64,000 bases of DNA from CAWCXF01 sp963799455 (GTDB lineage Bacteria; Pseudomonadota; Alphaproteobacteria; Rhodobacterales; Rhodobacteraceae): contig CAWCXF010000008.1 in NCBI GenBank assembly GCA_963799455.1, forward strand, positions 1,178,001 to 1,242,000, given 5' to 3'. The notes beneath the pieces were generated by a model. The model was not told where the DNA came from. It searched no databases and saw only the letters and a program-made list of their open reading frames with translations. Positions 26,814 through 35,166 of the stretch are shown piece by piece. The translations under genes and the position numbers were made by a program. How positions within the stretch are numbered: position 1 is the stretch's first letter; every line of letters starts with the position of its first letter.

Positions 26814-28505
26814 AACTGGCCCGGCGCATTGCCTCACATGAGACGTTACCCGACGCTGCCATCGCCGCGCCTTGGTCGCTACGCGCCGCCGAGGCGGGGC
26901 GGCGAGCGGCAGAGCGATGGCGGGGAGGATCAGCATGGCGGCACGAGCCGAGGTGGCGGCGGCGACGAGGGAGCGGTACGCGGTGAGCGGGCGGGCCGCG
27001 AAGGGCGCGATCCTCGACGAGTTCGTCGCGCTGACGGGGCTTCATCGCAAGCACGCCATCCGCCTGCTCCGTGCGCCCACCGAGGAGAGGCGCTCCCGAG
27101 GTAGGCCGAAGACGCTCTACGGCACCGCCGTGAAGGCAGCGCTGGTCCTGCTCTGGGAGGCGTCGGACCGGGTGTGCTCGAAGCGGCTCGTGCCGATGAT
27201 CCTGGTCTTGCTGCCGGCGCTGGAGCGACACGGGCAGCTTGCAGCTGACGAGGGACTGCGAGCGAAGCTCCTCGCGATCAGCCCGGCTACGATCGACCGG
27301 CTGCTGTCGGAGACGCGCATCGCGGCGGCGCAGGGGCGCAGGCGGCGGGCCGGCTTCAGCTCGGCGGTGCGCCGGTCGGTGCCGGTGAGGACCTTCGCGG
27401 ACTGGGGCGATCCTCCTCCGGGCTTCGTGGAGGTCGACTTCGTGGCGCATTCCGGCGTCAGCGCGGCCGGCGCCTTCGTGCAGACGATGGTGCTGACCGA
27501 CATCGCGACGGGCTGGACCGAGTGCGTGCCGGTGCTGATGCGGGCGGGCGCGCTCGCGCTCGAGGCGCTGCAGGCGGCGCGAGAGCTCTTCCCCTTCCCC
27601 CTCAGGGGCGTCGACTTCGACAACGACGGCGCCTTCATGAACGAGCCGGTGGTCTCCTGGTGCCGGGCGCAGGGGCTCGAGGTCACTCGCTCGCGGGCCT
27701 ACCGCAAGAATGACCAGGCCTGGGTGGAGCAGAAGAACGGGGCGATCGTTCGAAGGCTTGTCGGCTACGGCCGCTTCGAGGGCGTGGTCTCTGCCAAGGC
27801 GCTCGCTCGGCTCTACGCGGCGGCCCGGCTGCATGTGAATCTGTTCCAGCCCTCGTTCAAGCTGCGCGAGAAGACCCGCGTCGGCGCGAAGGTGACGAAG
27901 CGCTGGCACCCGCCGGCCACGCCGGCCGATCGGGCTCTGGCCTCGGGACGGCTCGACACGGAGAGCATGGCGCGCATCGCCGAGCTGAGAGGACGGGCTG
28001 ACCCCGTGATCGCGCTGGCGACGATCCGGGCGGCGCAGGCCGAGTTGGGCCGGCGCGTCGACCAGCGCGGCGCCGCGGCAGCCTCGGGGGAGACGCCCGT
28101 CGCCGTCAACCTCGCGGCCAGCGTCTCCCGTGCCGAGAAGAACGGTGAGCGCCGCGCAATTCACCGCCGCCCCTATCGCCGAGTGAGGCCGATCCCGAAA
28201 CGCCCGTCGATGCTCGATCCCCACCGGGCCGAGATCGAGGCATGGCTCGAGGCGCAGCCCGAGATGACGGCGGTCGCCCTGCTGGCCTGGCTCAAGGAGC
28301 GCCATCCCGACCGGTTCGCCGACATCCATCTGCGCACCACGCAGCGGCTCGTGAAGGCGTGGCGGGCAGAGCAGGCGAAGAGGATGATCCGGCTCGGAAC
28401 GGCGGCGCTGACGCTCCCGCCCGGTCAAGAAGCGGCGGCTCTGGCGCCGCCTGAGGCCGCGGCGCTCGGTAACATTCTCAGATGAGGCAACAGGCCGGAC
28501 CAGTT
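26814..28505 (+). mobile_element. DDE/rve-type insertion sequence inside the IS5 element
   Basis: Imperfect terminal inverted repeats of about 37 bases. The left end, 26814-26850, starts aactggcccggcgcattgcc. The right end, read inverted from 28505, starts aactggtccggcctgttgcc; 24 of the first 30 positions match. It carries one intact long transposase (26935-28485) and no passenger genes. The total is 1692 bases. A target duplication is not obvious. Confidence 0.83.
26935..28485 (+). CDS. Integrase-catalytic-domain transposase
   Basis: DDE transposase of 516 residues with a retroviral-integrase-like core. The N-terminal helical region reads ILDEFVALTGLHRKHAIRLL and ALVLLWEASDRVCSKRLVPM. The catalytic Asp pair lies in GFVEVDFVAHSG and GVDFDNDGAFMNEP, and the Glu in NDQAWVEQKNGAIVRRLVGY. 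A C-terminal domain follows (KLREKTRVGAKVTKRW, then a tail around AEIEAWLEAQPEMTAVALLA). ATG 26935 has ggggagga five bases upstream, so it is preferred over the ATGs at 26872 and 26917. The ORF nearly fills the element and ends inside the right terminal repeat. I recognise the type, common in proteobacteria, but do not assign an IS family with certainty. Confidence 0.88.
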   Translation: MAARAEVAAATRERYAVSGRAAKGAILDEFVALTGLHRKHAIRLLRAPTEERRSRGRPKTLYGTAVKAALVLLWEASDRVCSKRLVPMILVLLPALERHGQLAADEGLRAKLLAISPATIDRLLSETRIAAAQGRRRRAGFSSAVRRSVPVRTFADWGDPPPGFVEVDFVAHSGVSAAGAFVQTMVLTDIATGWTECVPVLMRAGALALEALQAARELFPFPLRGVDFDNDGAFMNEPVVSWCRAQGLEVTRSRAYRKNDQAWVEQKNGAIVRRLVGYGRFEGVVSAKALARLYAAARLHVNLFQPSFKLREKTRVGAKVTKRWHPPATPADRALASGRLDTESMARIAELRGRADPVIALATIRAAQAELGRRVDQRGAAAASGETPVAVNLAASVSRAEKNGERRAIHRRPYRRVRPIPKRPSMLDPHRAEIEAWLEAQPEMTAVALLAWLKERHPDRFADIHLRTTQRLVKAWRAEQAKRMIRLGTAALTLPPGQEAAALAPPEAAALGNILR

Positions 28506-28965
28506 TGCCGTGACGCCTGACACGGCGCTCACGTCCTGCGCCAGCATGAGCCCCTCGGTGTCGACCAGGAGGTGCCGCTTGCGCCCCTGCACGCGCTTGC
28601 CGCCGTCGTAGCCCCGCACACCGCCTGCCCGGGTCGTGCGCACGCTTTGGCTGTCCATGATCGCGGCCGAGGCGTCGCGCGCCCGGCCGCGCCGGAGGCG
28701 AACGGCCCTGCGGAGCGCCTCATGGAGCCGGTGCAGGAGCCCCCGCCCATCCCACCGCCGGCAATGGTAGTAGACCGTCTGCCAGGGCGGGAAGTCGCGC
28801 GGGAGCTGGCGCCACTGGCATCCCGTGCGGACGAGGTAGAGCATGGCGTCGATGACGAGCCGAGGCGGCCAGCGCCTGCGGCGGCCGCCGGCCAATTTCG
28901 GGAAGGCGGTGTCGGACCTGCGCCCATTGCGCGTCGGTCAGGCTGCTCGGGTATGGTGCTCTCAT
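28506..28965 (-). pseudogene. IS5-family transposase, N-terminal half
   Basis: Starts at ATG 28965 (MRAPYPSSLTDAQWAQV), then continues after a one-base frameshift near 28920 as FPKLAGGRRRRWPPRLVIDA. It goes on through TGCQWRQLPRDFPPWQTVYY and MDSQSVRTTRAGGVRGYDGG to KRHLLVDTEGLMLAQDVSAV. The IPxxFPPWQTVYYHxRxW block and the DSQSV first catalytic Asp are typical of this IS5 subgroup. The coding sequence is then cut by the inserted DDE-type IS and resumes at 26812. Confidence 0.85.
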
Positions 28966-29037
28966 GCCGCCAGCAACGCACGAGCCGACCCCCAAGCTCA
29001 GTGCCGACCACGCCCCCCCGCTTCGCCAAACACGCTC

Positions 29038-29677
<640 letters not shown>

Positions 29678-29971
29678 ATGAGACATGCCGTCATCGCCTC
29701 GCTCGTCGCCGTCGTGCTCGCGGGCCTCGCCGGGCCGGCCGCCGCCGCCTGCTTCGCCGACTACAAGGCCAAGCGGGACGGTCCGCTCGAGCTGCACTAC
29801 GGCACCATCGAGATCCCCGACTCCGCCTGCTCGGTCGGCGCGGCCGCGCCTGTCGTGGCGTCGCGCATCGGGGTGGATGGCTGGCAGCTGCTCTCCGTGC
29901 TATCGGTCTTCGGCCCCGAAGGTCTGGCGCAGAGGGAGCGCGATGCCGGTGCCTACCACCTCCGATACTGA
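29678..29971 (+). CDS. Small secreted conserved protein
   Basis: Exported protein of 97 residues. A clear signal peptide (RHAVIASLVAVVLAGLAGPA, cleavage after AAA) leaves a mature part of about 73 residues: CFADYKAKRDGPLELHYGTI, PDSACSVGAAAPVVASRIGV, DGWQLLSVLSVFGPEGLAQR and AGAYHLRY. The two cysteines could pair in the periplasm. Similar small proteins occur in Rhodobacterales but no function is established. ATG 29678 has agaggga upstream. Its 3' end overlaps the start of the membrane winged-helix gene by 29 bases, which strongly suggests they work together. Confidence 0.75.
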   Translation: MRHAVIASLVAVVLAGLAGPAAAACFADYKAKRDGPLELHYGTIEIPDSACSVGAAAPVVASRIGVDGWQLLSVLSVFGPEGLAQRERDAGAYHLRY

Positions 29972-30782
29972 GGCCGCGCGTCACCGGCCCGGCATGCGCC
30001 CGCGCGCCGGCGACAAGCCCCCCCCGGCGCCCGGGCCGAAGCCCCCGCCCAGGGAGGCAGGCGCCCGCCCGAGCGCGGGGCCGCGGTCGCGGCTGTCGCG
30101 GCTGGTGACGGGTCCGCTCGGGACGAGCCGGGTGACGGTCGCGGGGATCGCGGCGATCGTCGTGATCCTGGCGATCGCCGCGGCGTTCCTGATCGCCACG
30201 CTCCCCTCGGCCGACGCCTTCGACGCGCGCGTCGAGCGGCTCTTCCTCGAGGCCGATCTGAGGGGCAACGCCGAGATCCGGCTCCTGGAGATCCTGGCGC
30301 AGTCGGGCCGCGCCTTCGCCGACACGCTGGCGGGCTACCGGGTGGCGATCTTCGTGCTGCTGGTGTTCAGCGCGGCGCTGCTGGTGGCGGCGCTGATCTT
30401 CCTCGTCGTCATCCTGGGGCTCCAGCGCCGGATCGGCGAGATCGAGCGCGCCGGCATCCGGGTGGCCTCGCTGCTGATCTCGCGCGAGACCAACACGGTC
30501 TGGCTCAACGACCTGGAGCTCCAGCTCACCGAGGCCGCGATCGAGACGCTCTCAGTGCTGGCCGAGGCGCGGATGGACGACGAGATCCTGTCGGGCTCCG
30601 AGATCGAGGCCGTGGTCTCGGGCCGCGACCCGTCGGACTGCGACGAGGCCTCGGGCGCCACGCGCATCAAGCGGCTGCGCGACGGGCTGGGCAACCAGAT
30701 GGTCTCGGCGCTGCTGATCCGCACGGTGGCGCGGCGCGGCTACATGCTCAGCATCGACCCCGAGGTGATTCGCATGGTGTGA
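29943..30782 (+). CDS. Membrane-anchored winged-helix regulator (ToxR-like)
   Basis: A 279-residue protein with two membrane helices (about 65-87, VTVAGIAAIVVILAIAAAFL; and 133-160, VAIFVLLVFSAALLVAALIF). A loop of about 45 residues lies between them, and the C-terminal part is soluble. The last 100 residues read like an OmpR/PhoB-type winged helix: VWLNDLELQLTEAAIETLSV, then GATRIKRLRDGLGNQM and LLIRTVARRGYMLSID, matching the familiar RRLR...IRTVRGxGYxL pattern. No receiver domain is present. Both termini should be cytoplasmic, so the inter-helix loop could sense a periplasmic signal. The first 60 residues are Pro/Arg-rich. It overlaps the secreted-protein gene upstream. Targets are unknown; the DNA-binding assignment is by motif only. 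Confidence 0.7.
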   Translation: MPVPTTSDTEAARHRPGMRPRAGDKPPPAPGPKPPPREAGARPSAGPRSRLSRLVTGPLGTSRVTVAGIAAIVVILAIAAAFLIATLPSADAFDARVERLFLEADLRGNAEIRLLEILAQSGRAFADTLAGYRVAIFVLLVFSAALLVAALIFLVVILGLQRRIGEIERAGIRVASLLISRETNTVWLNDLELQLTEAAIETLSVLAEARMDDEILSGSEIEAVVSGRDPSDCDEASGATRIKRLRDGLGNQMVSALLIRTVARRGYMLSIDPEVIRMV

Positions 30783-30953
30783 GGGGGGCGGCTCGCGGGT
30801 CCGCGGCGCTCGCGGCTCGGGCTCCGCGCCCCGTCCCCGGCGTCGAGGATGGCCACCCCGTCCGGCCTCCGAGCGACGGCCGCGCCGGGCGGGCACGGCT
30901 CCGAGGCGCGCGCGGCCGGGGATCGGCCGGCGTCGTCCGAGGGGCCGGCCGCC

Positions 30954-32411
30954 TCAGCCGTCCGCGCCGAGCCGGGCGATCTCCCGCGCGTCGTAGCCCA
31001 GCTCGCGCAGCACCGCCTCACCGTGCGCGCCGAGGTCGGGGGCGGGGCGGCGAAGCGCGCAGGGCGTGGCCGAGAGCTTCATCGGGAAGCCCGTCATGCG
31101 CACCGTGCCGTGGCCCGGATGGGGCACGTCGAGGACCATCTCCTGCGCCAGAGCCTGCGGGTCGGCGAGCGCCTCGCCCAAGCCCTGCACCCGCCCACAG
31201 GGGACGCCGGCGGCGTTGAGCGCCTCGATCCAATGGGCGACGGTGCGCGGGCGCATGGCCTCGTCGATGCGCGCGTTGAGCGCCGCGCGGTGGGCGACGC
31301 GCGCGGCGTTGTCGGCGAAGCGCGGCTCGGCGAGGAGGTGCGCCAGTCCGATGGCGCCCATGAAGCGGCGCAGGATCGGCGGGGTGGAGGGCGCCACCGC
31401 GACCCGGCCGTCGGCGGCCTCGAAGAGGCCGTAGGGCGCGGCGACCGGATGGTCGTTGCCGGTCGGCACGAAGGGGGGCGCGCCGGCGAGGTGGTTGGCG
31501 CTGAGATAGGCCAGCATCGACATCATGGAGCCCATCATCGCGGCCTCGACGGCCTGCCCCTCGCCGGTGGCCTCCGCGTGGCGCAGCGCCGCCACCGCCG
31601 CGAGCGCGGCGTAGAGCCCCGCGATCAGGTCGGTGAGCGGCGGGGCGGCCCGCAGCGGGCCGCTCTCGGGGGTGCCGTTCGAGGCCATGAAGCCGCTCAT
31701 GGCCTGGGCGATGAAGTCGAAGGCGGGGCGGTCGGCATAGGGGCCGGTGGAGCCGTAGCCGTTGACCGAGGCCACGACGAGCCGCGGGTTCAACTCGCGC
31801 AGGCGCTCGGTCGAAAAGCCCAGGCGCGCGAGCACGCCGGGGCGGTAGTTCTCCACCAGCACGTCGGAGCGCGCGATCAGGCGCTCCAGCACCTCGCGGT
31901 GGGCCTCGCGCTTGAGGTCGAGCAGGATCGATCGCTTGTTGCGGTTGAAGGCGGCGAAGTACCACGACAGCCCGTCGCGGATCGCGCCCTGCGCGCGCAC
32001 CGTGTCGCCGCCGGGCGGCTCGACCTTGACCACCTCGGCGCCCAGATCGCCCAGGATCATCGAGCAGAACGGCCCCGCGAGGACGCGCGTGAGGTCCACC
32101 ACCCGCACGCCGTCGAGCGGGCCGGGGCGCGGGTGCGAGCCGGAGCGCCGGCGCGGCCCCGCCGAGCCCTCCGCGTCGGACGCCGGGGCGGCGTCGCCAT
32201 CCGCCGCGCCGGAGGTCTCGCGCGACGCGCCGTCGAGGGCGCGCGCCTCCGCCGCAGGCCCGTCGCCCTCGCCCTCCCGCGCGCCCCTCGGCCGACCGCC
32301 GGAGGCGTCCGAACCGCCGTCCACGCTCGGAGCGCGGGATGCGTCCGCCCCGCCGGGCGCGCTTGCCTCGCCGGGCGCGCTCGCCCCGCCGGGCGCGTCC
32401 GGATCGCTCAT
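30954..32411 (-). CDS. Class III (CaiB/BaiF) CoA-transferase
   Basis: Transfers CoA between carboxylates through an Asp-bound intermediate. Family segments are LDGVRVVDLTRVLAGPFCSM, LGDLGAEVVKVEPPGGD, NRNKRSILLDLK, RSDVLVENYRPGVLARLGFS, NPRLVVASVNGYGSTGPYAD followed by the catalytic Asp in FDFIAQAMSG, and PFVPTGNDHPVAAPYGLFEA. It ends with an LGEALADPQALAQEM segment. The first 95 residues after ATG 32411 are a low-complexity leader full of GASAPGEASAPGG-type repeats, unusual for the family. The start overlaps the upstream HMG-CoA-lyase stop by four bases (ATGA), so the two are translationally coupled. Succinyl-CoA:glutarate/HMG transferases (SUGCT) belong to this class. Confidence 0.9.
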   Translation of the reverse strand: MSDPDAPGGASAPGEASAPGGADASRAPSVDGGSDASGGRPRGAREGEGDGPAAEARALDGASRETSGAADGDAAPASDAEGSAGPRRRSGSHPRPGPLDGVRVVDLTRVLAGPFCSMILGDLGAEVVKVEPPGGDTVRAQGAIRDGLSWYFAAFNRNKRSILLDLKREAHREVLERLIARSDVLVENYRPGVLARLGFSTERLRELNPRLVVASVNGYGSTGPYADRPAFDFIAQAMSGFMASNGTPESGPLRAAPPLTDLIAGLYAALAAVAALRHAEATGEGQAVEAAMMGSMMSMLAYLSANHLAGAPPFVPTGNDHPVAAPYGLFEAADGRVAVAPSTPPILRRFMGAIGLAHLLAEPRFADNAARVAHRAALNARIDEAMRPRTVAHWIEALNAAGVPCGRVQGLGEALADPQALAQEMVLDVPHPGHGTVRMTGFPMKLSATPCALRRPAPDLGAHGEAVLRELGYDAREIARLGADG

Positions 32412-33418
32412 CCCGCGGCCGTCGCCACCGCGCCCGGATCGAAGCGGCGCAGTCGCGGGCCGGCCTTCATCACCTGGCCCGGCAGCGCGCGCCCGATCAG
32501 CCGCTCCATGTGCGAAGCCGCCTCGGTCAGCCGACCGAGGTCGATGCCGGTCGGGTAGCCGCTCTCCTCCAGCAGATAGACCAGATCCTCGGTGCAGACG
32601 TTGCCGGTGGCGCCCGGCGCGAAGGGGCAGCCGCCCAGGCCCCCCACCGACGAGTCGTAGTAGCTCACGCCCTGAGCGAGCCCCTCCATGACGCAGGCGA
32701 GCCCGACGCCGCGGGTGTTGTGGAAGTGCAGGCCGATCACCGCCTCGGGCGCCGCGTCCCGCACCGCGGCGACGGCGGCGCGCACGGTGGGCGGCACGGC
32801 CATGCCGGTGGTGTCGCCGAGCCCGATGTGGGTCGCGCCGAGCGCGGCCAGGCGGCCCGCGATCTCGCCCACGCGCGCGGCCGCCACCTCGCCCTCGAAG
32901 GGGCAGCCGAAGGCGGTGGCGATGCCGGCCTCGAAGGCCCGGCCCGCCTCGCGCGCGACCGCGGCGATCTCGGCCGCGTCCTCCAAGGAGCGGGCCGTGG
33001 GGCGGTTGAGGTTCTTCAGGTTGTGGGTCTCGGAGGCCGACAGCACCGCCTCGATCGCATGCACGCCGGTGGCCGCGGCGCGCGAGGCCCCCCGCGCGTT
33101 GGGCACCAGCGCGCAGAGGTGCAGGCCGGGCGTGCCGCCCGCGGCCTCCAGCGCGCCCGCCACCACCTCCTCGGCGTCGGCGAGCTGCGGCACGGCGCGG
33201 GGGCTGACGAAGGACGTGACCTGGAGGTGGCGAAGCCCGGCGCCGATCAGCGCACGCAGCACGGCGACCTTGTCGGCCGTCGGCACGAAGTCGCGCTCGA
33301 TCTGGAGGCCGTCGCGGGTGCCGACCTCGCGCACGGTGACGGGCGTGCCGGGGCCCGCGGGCGGGACGCCGCCTGCGGGCGGGACGCCGCCTGCGTCCGG
33401 GCCGGGGGTCGTGGTCAT
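32408..33418 (-). CDS. Hydroxymethylglutaryl-CoA lyase
   Basis: Cleaves 3-hydroxy-3-methylglutaryl-CoA, or a related acyl-CoA, to acetyl-CoA and a ketoacid; TIM-barrel DRE family. Motifs are VREVGTRDGLQIERDFVPTA, LRHLQVTSFVSPRAVPQLAD, VLSASETHNLKNLNRP, the ATAFGCPFEGEV strand, GLGDTTGMAVP, IGLHFHNTRGVGLA (metal His pair) and the active-site loop GLGGCPFAPGATGNVCTEDL with its Cys. Start ATG 33418 has gggaggag upstream; the ATG at 33508 lacks this. The N-terminal leader contains an exact 18-bp tandem duplication (GGVPPA twice, 33357-33392). It heads the two-gene operon with the CoA-transferase and is divergent from tctC, 297 bases apart. Confidence 0.92.
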   Translation of the reverse strand: MTTTPGPDAGGVPPAGGVPPAGPGTPVTVREVGTRDGLQIERDFVPTADKVAVLRALIGAGLRHLQVTSFVSPRAVPQLADAEEVVAGALEAAGGTPGLHLCALVPNARGASRAAATGVHAIEAVLSASETHNLKNLNRPTARSLEDAAEIAAVAREAGRAFEAGIATAFGCPFEGEVAAARVGEIAGRLAALGATHIGLGDTTGMAVPPTVRAAVAAVRDAAPEAVIGLHFHNTRGVGLACVMEGLAQGVSYYDSSVGGLGGCPFAPGATGNVCTEDLVYLLEESGYPTGIDLGRLTEAASHMERLIGRALPGQVMKAGPRLRRFDPGAVATAAG

Positions 33419-33715
33419 GTCGGGCTCCTCCCTCGTTGCGGTCGCGCTCGGCCCACGGGGGGACGCCGCCACGGTCGGTCCGGCGCCCGAGTCGGGGGTG
33501 GTCGTCATGGCGGGTCGCCCCTGCGCGGCGGCGCGCCCATGCTACCGCCGGGGCGCGGGCGGGCAAGGCCCCCCGGGCCCGCCCAAGGCGCCGGCGCTCG
33601 CCCCGGGGGGCCTTGAACACCGCGCGGCGCGGCCGCATGATGCCCCCAGCGTCCGCCCCCAGAGGCGGCGGGGAGACAGGCCGCCCGGACGACGGGGCGC
33701 CAGGGAGGAAGAGAC

Positions 33716-34711
33716 ATGACGATCGCACCGCGGGCCTCGGCCCTCCTGGGCGCGGCCCTCGCGCTGACGCTCGCGCCCCATGCGGCGCCGGCCCAGGGCT
33801 TCACGCCCCAGAACCCCGAATGCATCGCGCCCGCCGACCCGGGCGGCGGCTGGGACTTCACCTGCCGCACCGTCGGCAAGCTCCTGACCGAGGAGGGCAT
33901 CCTCGACGCCCAGGTGCAGGTGGTGAACATGCCCGGCGGCGTGGGCGCGGTGGCCTACGCCAACGTCACCGGCAAGCGGAACGACGACCCCGACCTCTTC
34001 GTGGCCACCTCGACCGTCGGCATCACCCAGATCGCGCAGGGCAAGTACCCGGCCGACGAGACCGCGGTGCGCTGGCTCGCCATGCTCGGCGCCGACGTGG
34101 GCACGGTGCTGGTGCGGCCCGATTCGGACTACGACGGCCTGGAGTCGCTGCTGACGGCCATGGCCGAGGATCCCGGCTCGATCGTCGCGGGCGGCTCGTC
34201 CTCGGTCGGCGGCTGGGACCATCTGCGGCTGCTGCTGCTCGCCGAGGCCGCGGGGGTGTCGTCCGAGGATCTCCAGAAGATTCGCTGGGTCCAGTACTCG
34301 GGCGGAAGCGACGCCGTGACCCAGCTTCTGGGCGGGTTCATCGACGTGGTGCTGGTCGACATCGGGGAGATCGCGGGCTTCATCGAGTCGGGCGACGCCG
34401 AGCCCCTGGCCGTGATGGCCGACGAGCGGCTCGCGGCCTTCCCCGACATCCCCACCGCGATCGAGGCCGGATACGACGAGACCGGCTACAACTGGCGCGG
34501 CTTCTACCTGCCGGGCGAGGTCTCCGACGAGGCCTACGACTTCTGGCTCCAGGCGATGCGGACGCTCTACGACAGCGAGGCCTGGCAGCAGGAGGCCACC
34601 GCCAAGGGCCTGACCCCGATCTTCCGCGGCGGCGAGGAGTTCGAGGCCTTCGTCGAGCAGTCGAAGGACGACATGGAGCAGCTCTCCAAGGCGATCGGCA
34701 TCATCCAGTAA
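33716..34711 (+). CDS. tctC: TctC-type periplasmic binding protein (tripartite tricarboxylate transporter)
   Basis: Binding protein of a TTT carboxylate importer, 331 residues. A signal peptide (ALLGAALALTLAPHAAPAQG) precedes the TctC/Bug fold: PECIAPADPGGGWDFTCRTV, QVQVVNMPGGVGAVAYANVT, ATSTVGITQIAQGKYPADE, VQYSGGSDAVTQLLGGFIDV and FPDIPTAIEAGYDETGYNWR. The P-G-G-G-W and MPGG segments line the carboxylate site in this family. The start has ggaggaagagac immediately upstream. tctB follows after 13 bases and tctA after that. Substrate is not given by the sequence; the divergent CoA-transferase and HMG-CoA lyase hint at a branched dicarboxylate. Confidence 0.92.
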   Translation: MTIAPRASALLGAALALTLAPHAAPAQGFTPQNPECIAPADPGGGWDFTCRTVGKLLTEEGILDAQVQVVNMPGGVGAVAYANVTGKRNDDPDLFVATSTVGITQIAQGKYPADETAVRWLAMLGADVGTVLVRPDSDYDGLESLLTAMAEDPGSIVAGGSSSVGGWDHLRLLLLAEAAGVSSEDLQKIRWVQYSGGSDAVTQLLGGFIDVVLVDIGEIAGFIESGDAEPLAVMADERLAAFPDIPTAIEAGYDETGYNWRGFYLPGEVSDEAYDFWLQAMRTLYDSEAWQQEATAKGLTPIFRGGEEFEAFVEQSKDDMEQLSKAIGIIQ

Positions 34712-34724
34712 GGGGGCCGGGGCC

Positions 34725-35162
34725 GTGACGCGCCGAGGCGACCGCGCGACGGGCGCGGTCGTGTTGGTCCTCTCGGTGCTCTACTGGCGCGCGGCGGGCG
34801 ACATCGGCGGGGGCTTCGGCGACCCGGTGGGGCCCGCGGCCTTCCCGCGCCTGATCGCCGTGCCCACGGGGCTGCTGGCGCTCTTCCTGCTCGTGCGCCC
34901 CGATCCGGACGAGCGCTGGTGGCACGGGCGCCAGACCGGGGCGCAGGCTGCGGCGGTGGCCTCGCTCCTCGCCGTGCCGCTCCTGATCGAGGTGCTGGGC
35001 TTCCCGATCACCGCCTCGCTCGGCGCGGGCGCCCTGGCGCTGGTGCTGGGCGCGCGGCCCGTCCCGGCCCTCCTCGCCGGCGCCCTGGTGGGCTTCGGGC
35101 TCTTCGTCGCCTTCGACACGCTGCTCGGCTTGCCCCTGCCGGGCTGGCCGGACCTCGGCTGA
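34725..35162 (+). CDS. tctB: TctB small membrane subunit
   Basis: Small four-helix membrane subunit of the TTT transporter, 145 residues, GTG start. Family features are the N-terminal FGDPVGPAAFPRLIAVPTGL motif (phosphate-loop-like G-P-xx-FP), then AAAVASLLAVPLLIEVLGFP, TASLGAGALALVLGARPVPA and a C-terminal helix ending LPLPGWP. The order tctC-tctB-tctA with tight spacing is standard for these systems, and tctA begins five bases after its stop. Confidence 0.88.
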   Translation: MTRRGDRATGAVVLVLSVLYWRAAGDIGGGFGDPVGPAAFPRLIAVPTGLLALFLLVRPDPDERWWHGRQTGAQAAAVASLLAVPLLIEVLGFPITASLGAGALALVLGARPVPALLAGALVGFGLFVAFDTLLGLPLPGWPDLG

Positions 35163-35166
35163 GGCG

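Larger units (their letters stand above)
26434..29037 (-). mobile_element. IS5-family element interrupted by a second IS
   Basis: Outer inverted ends match: gagcgtgtttggcgagg at 26434-26450 and cttcgccaaacacgctc at 29021-29037. They are flanked by the direct repeat tca (26431-26433 and 29038-29040), a 3-base target duplication of the TNA type known in some IS5 groups. The target was an 11-bp tandem repeat (ggcagccctca) still seen on both sides. Removing the inner element at 26814-28505 leaves about 912 bases, a normal IS5-family length. Confidence 0.85.
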
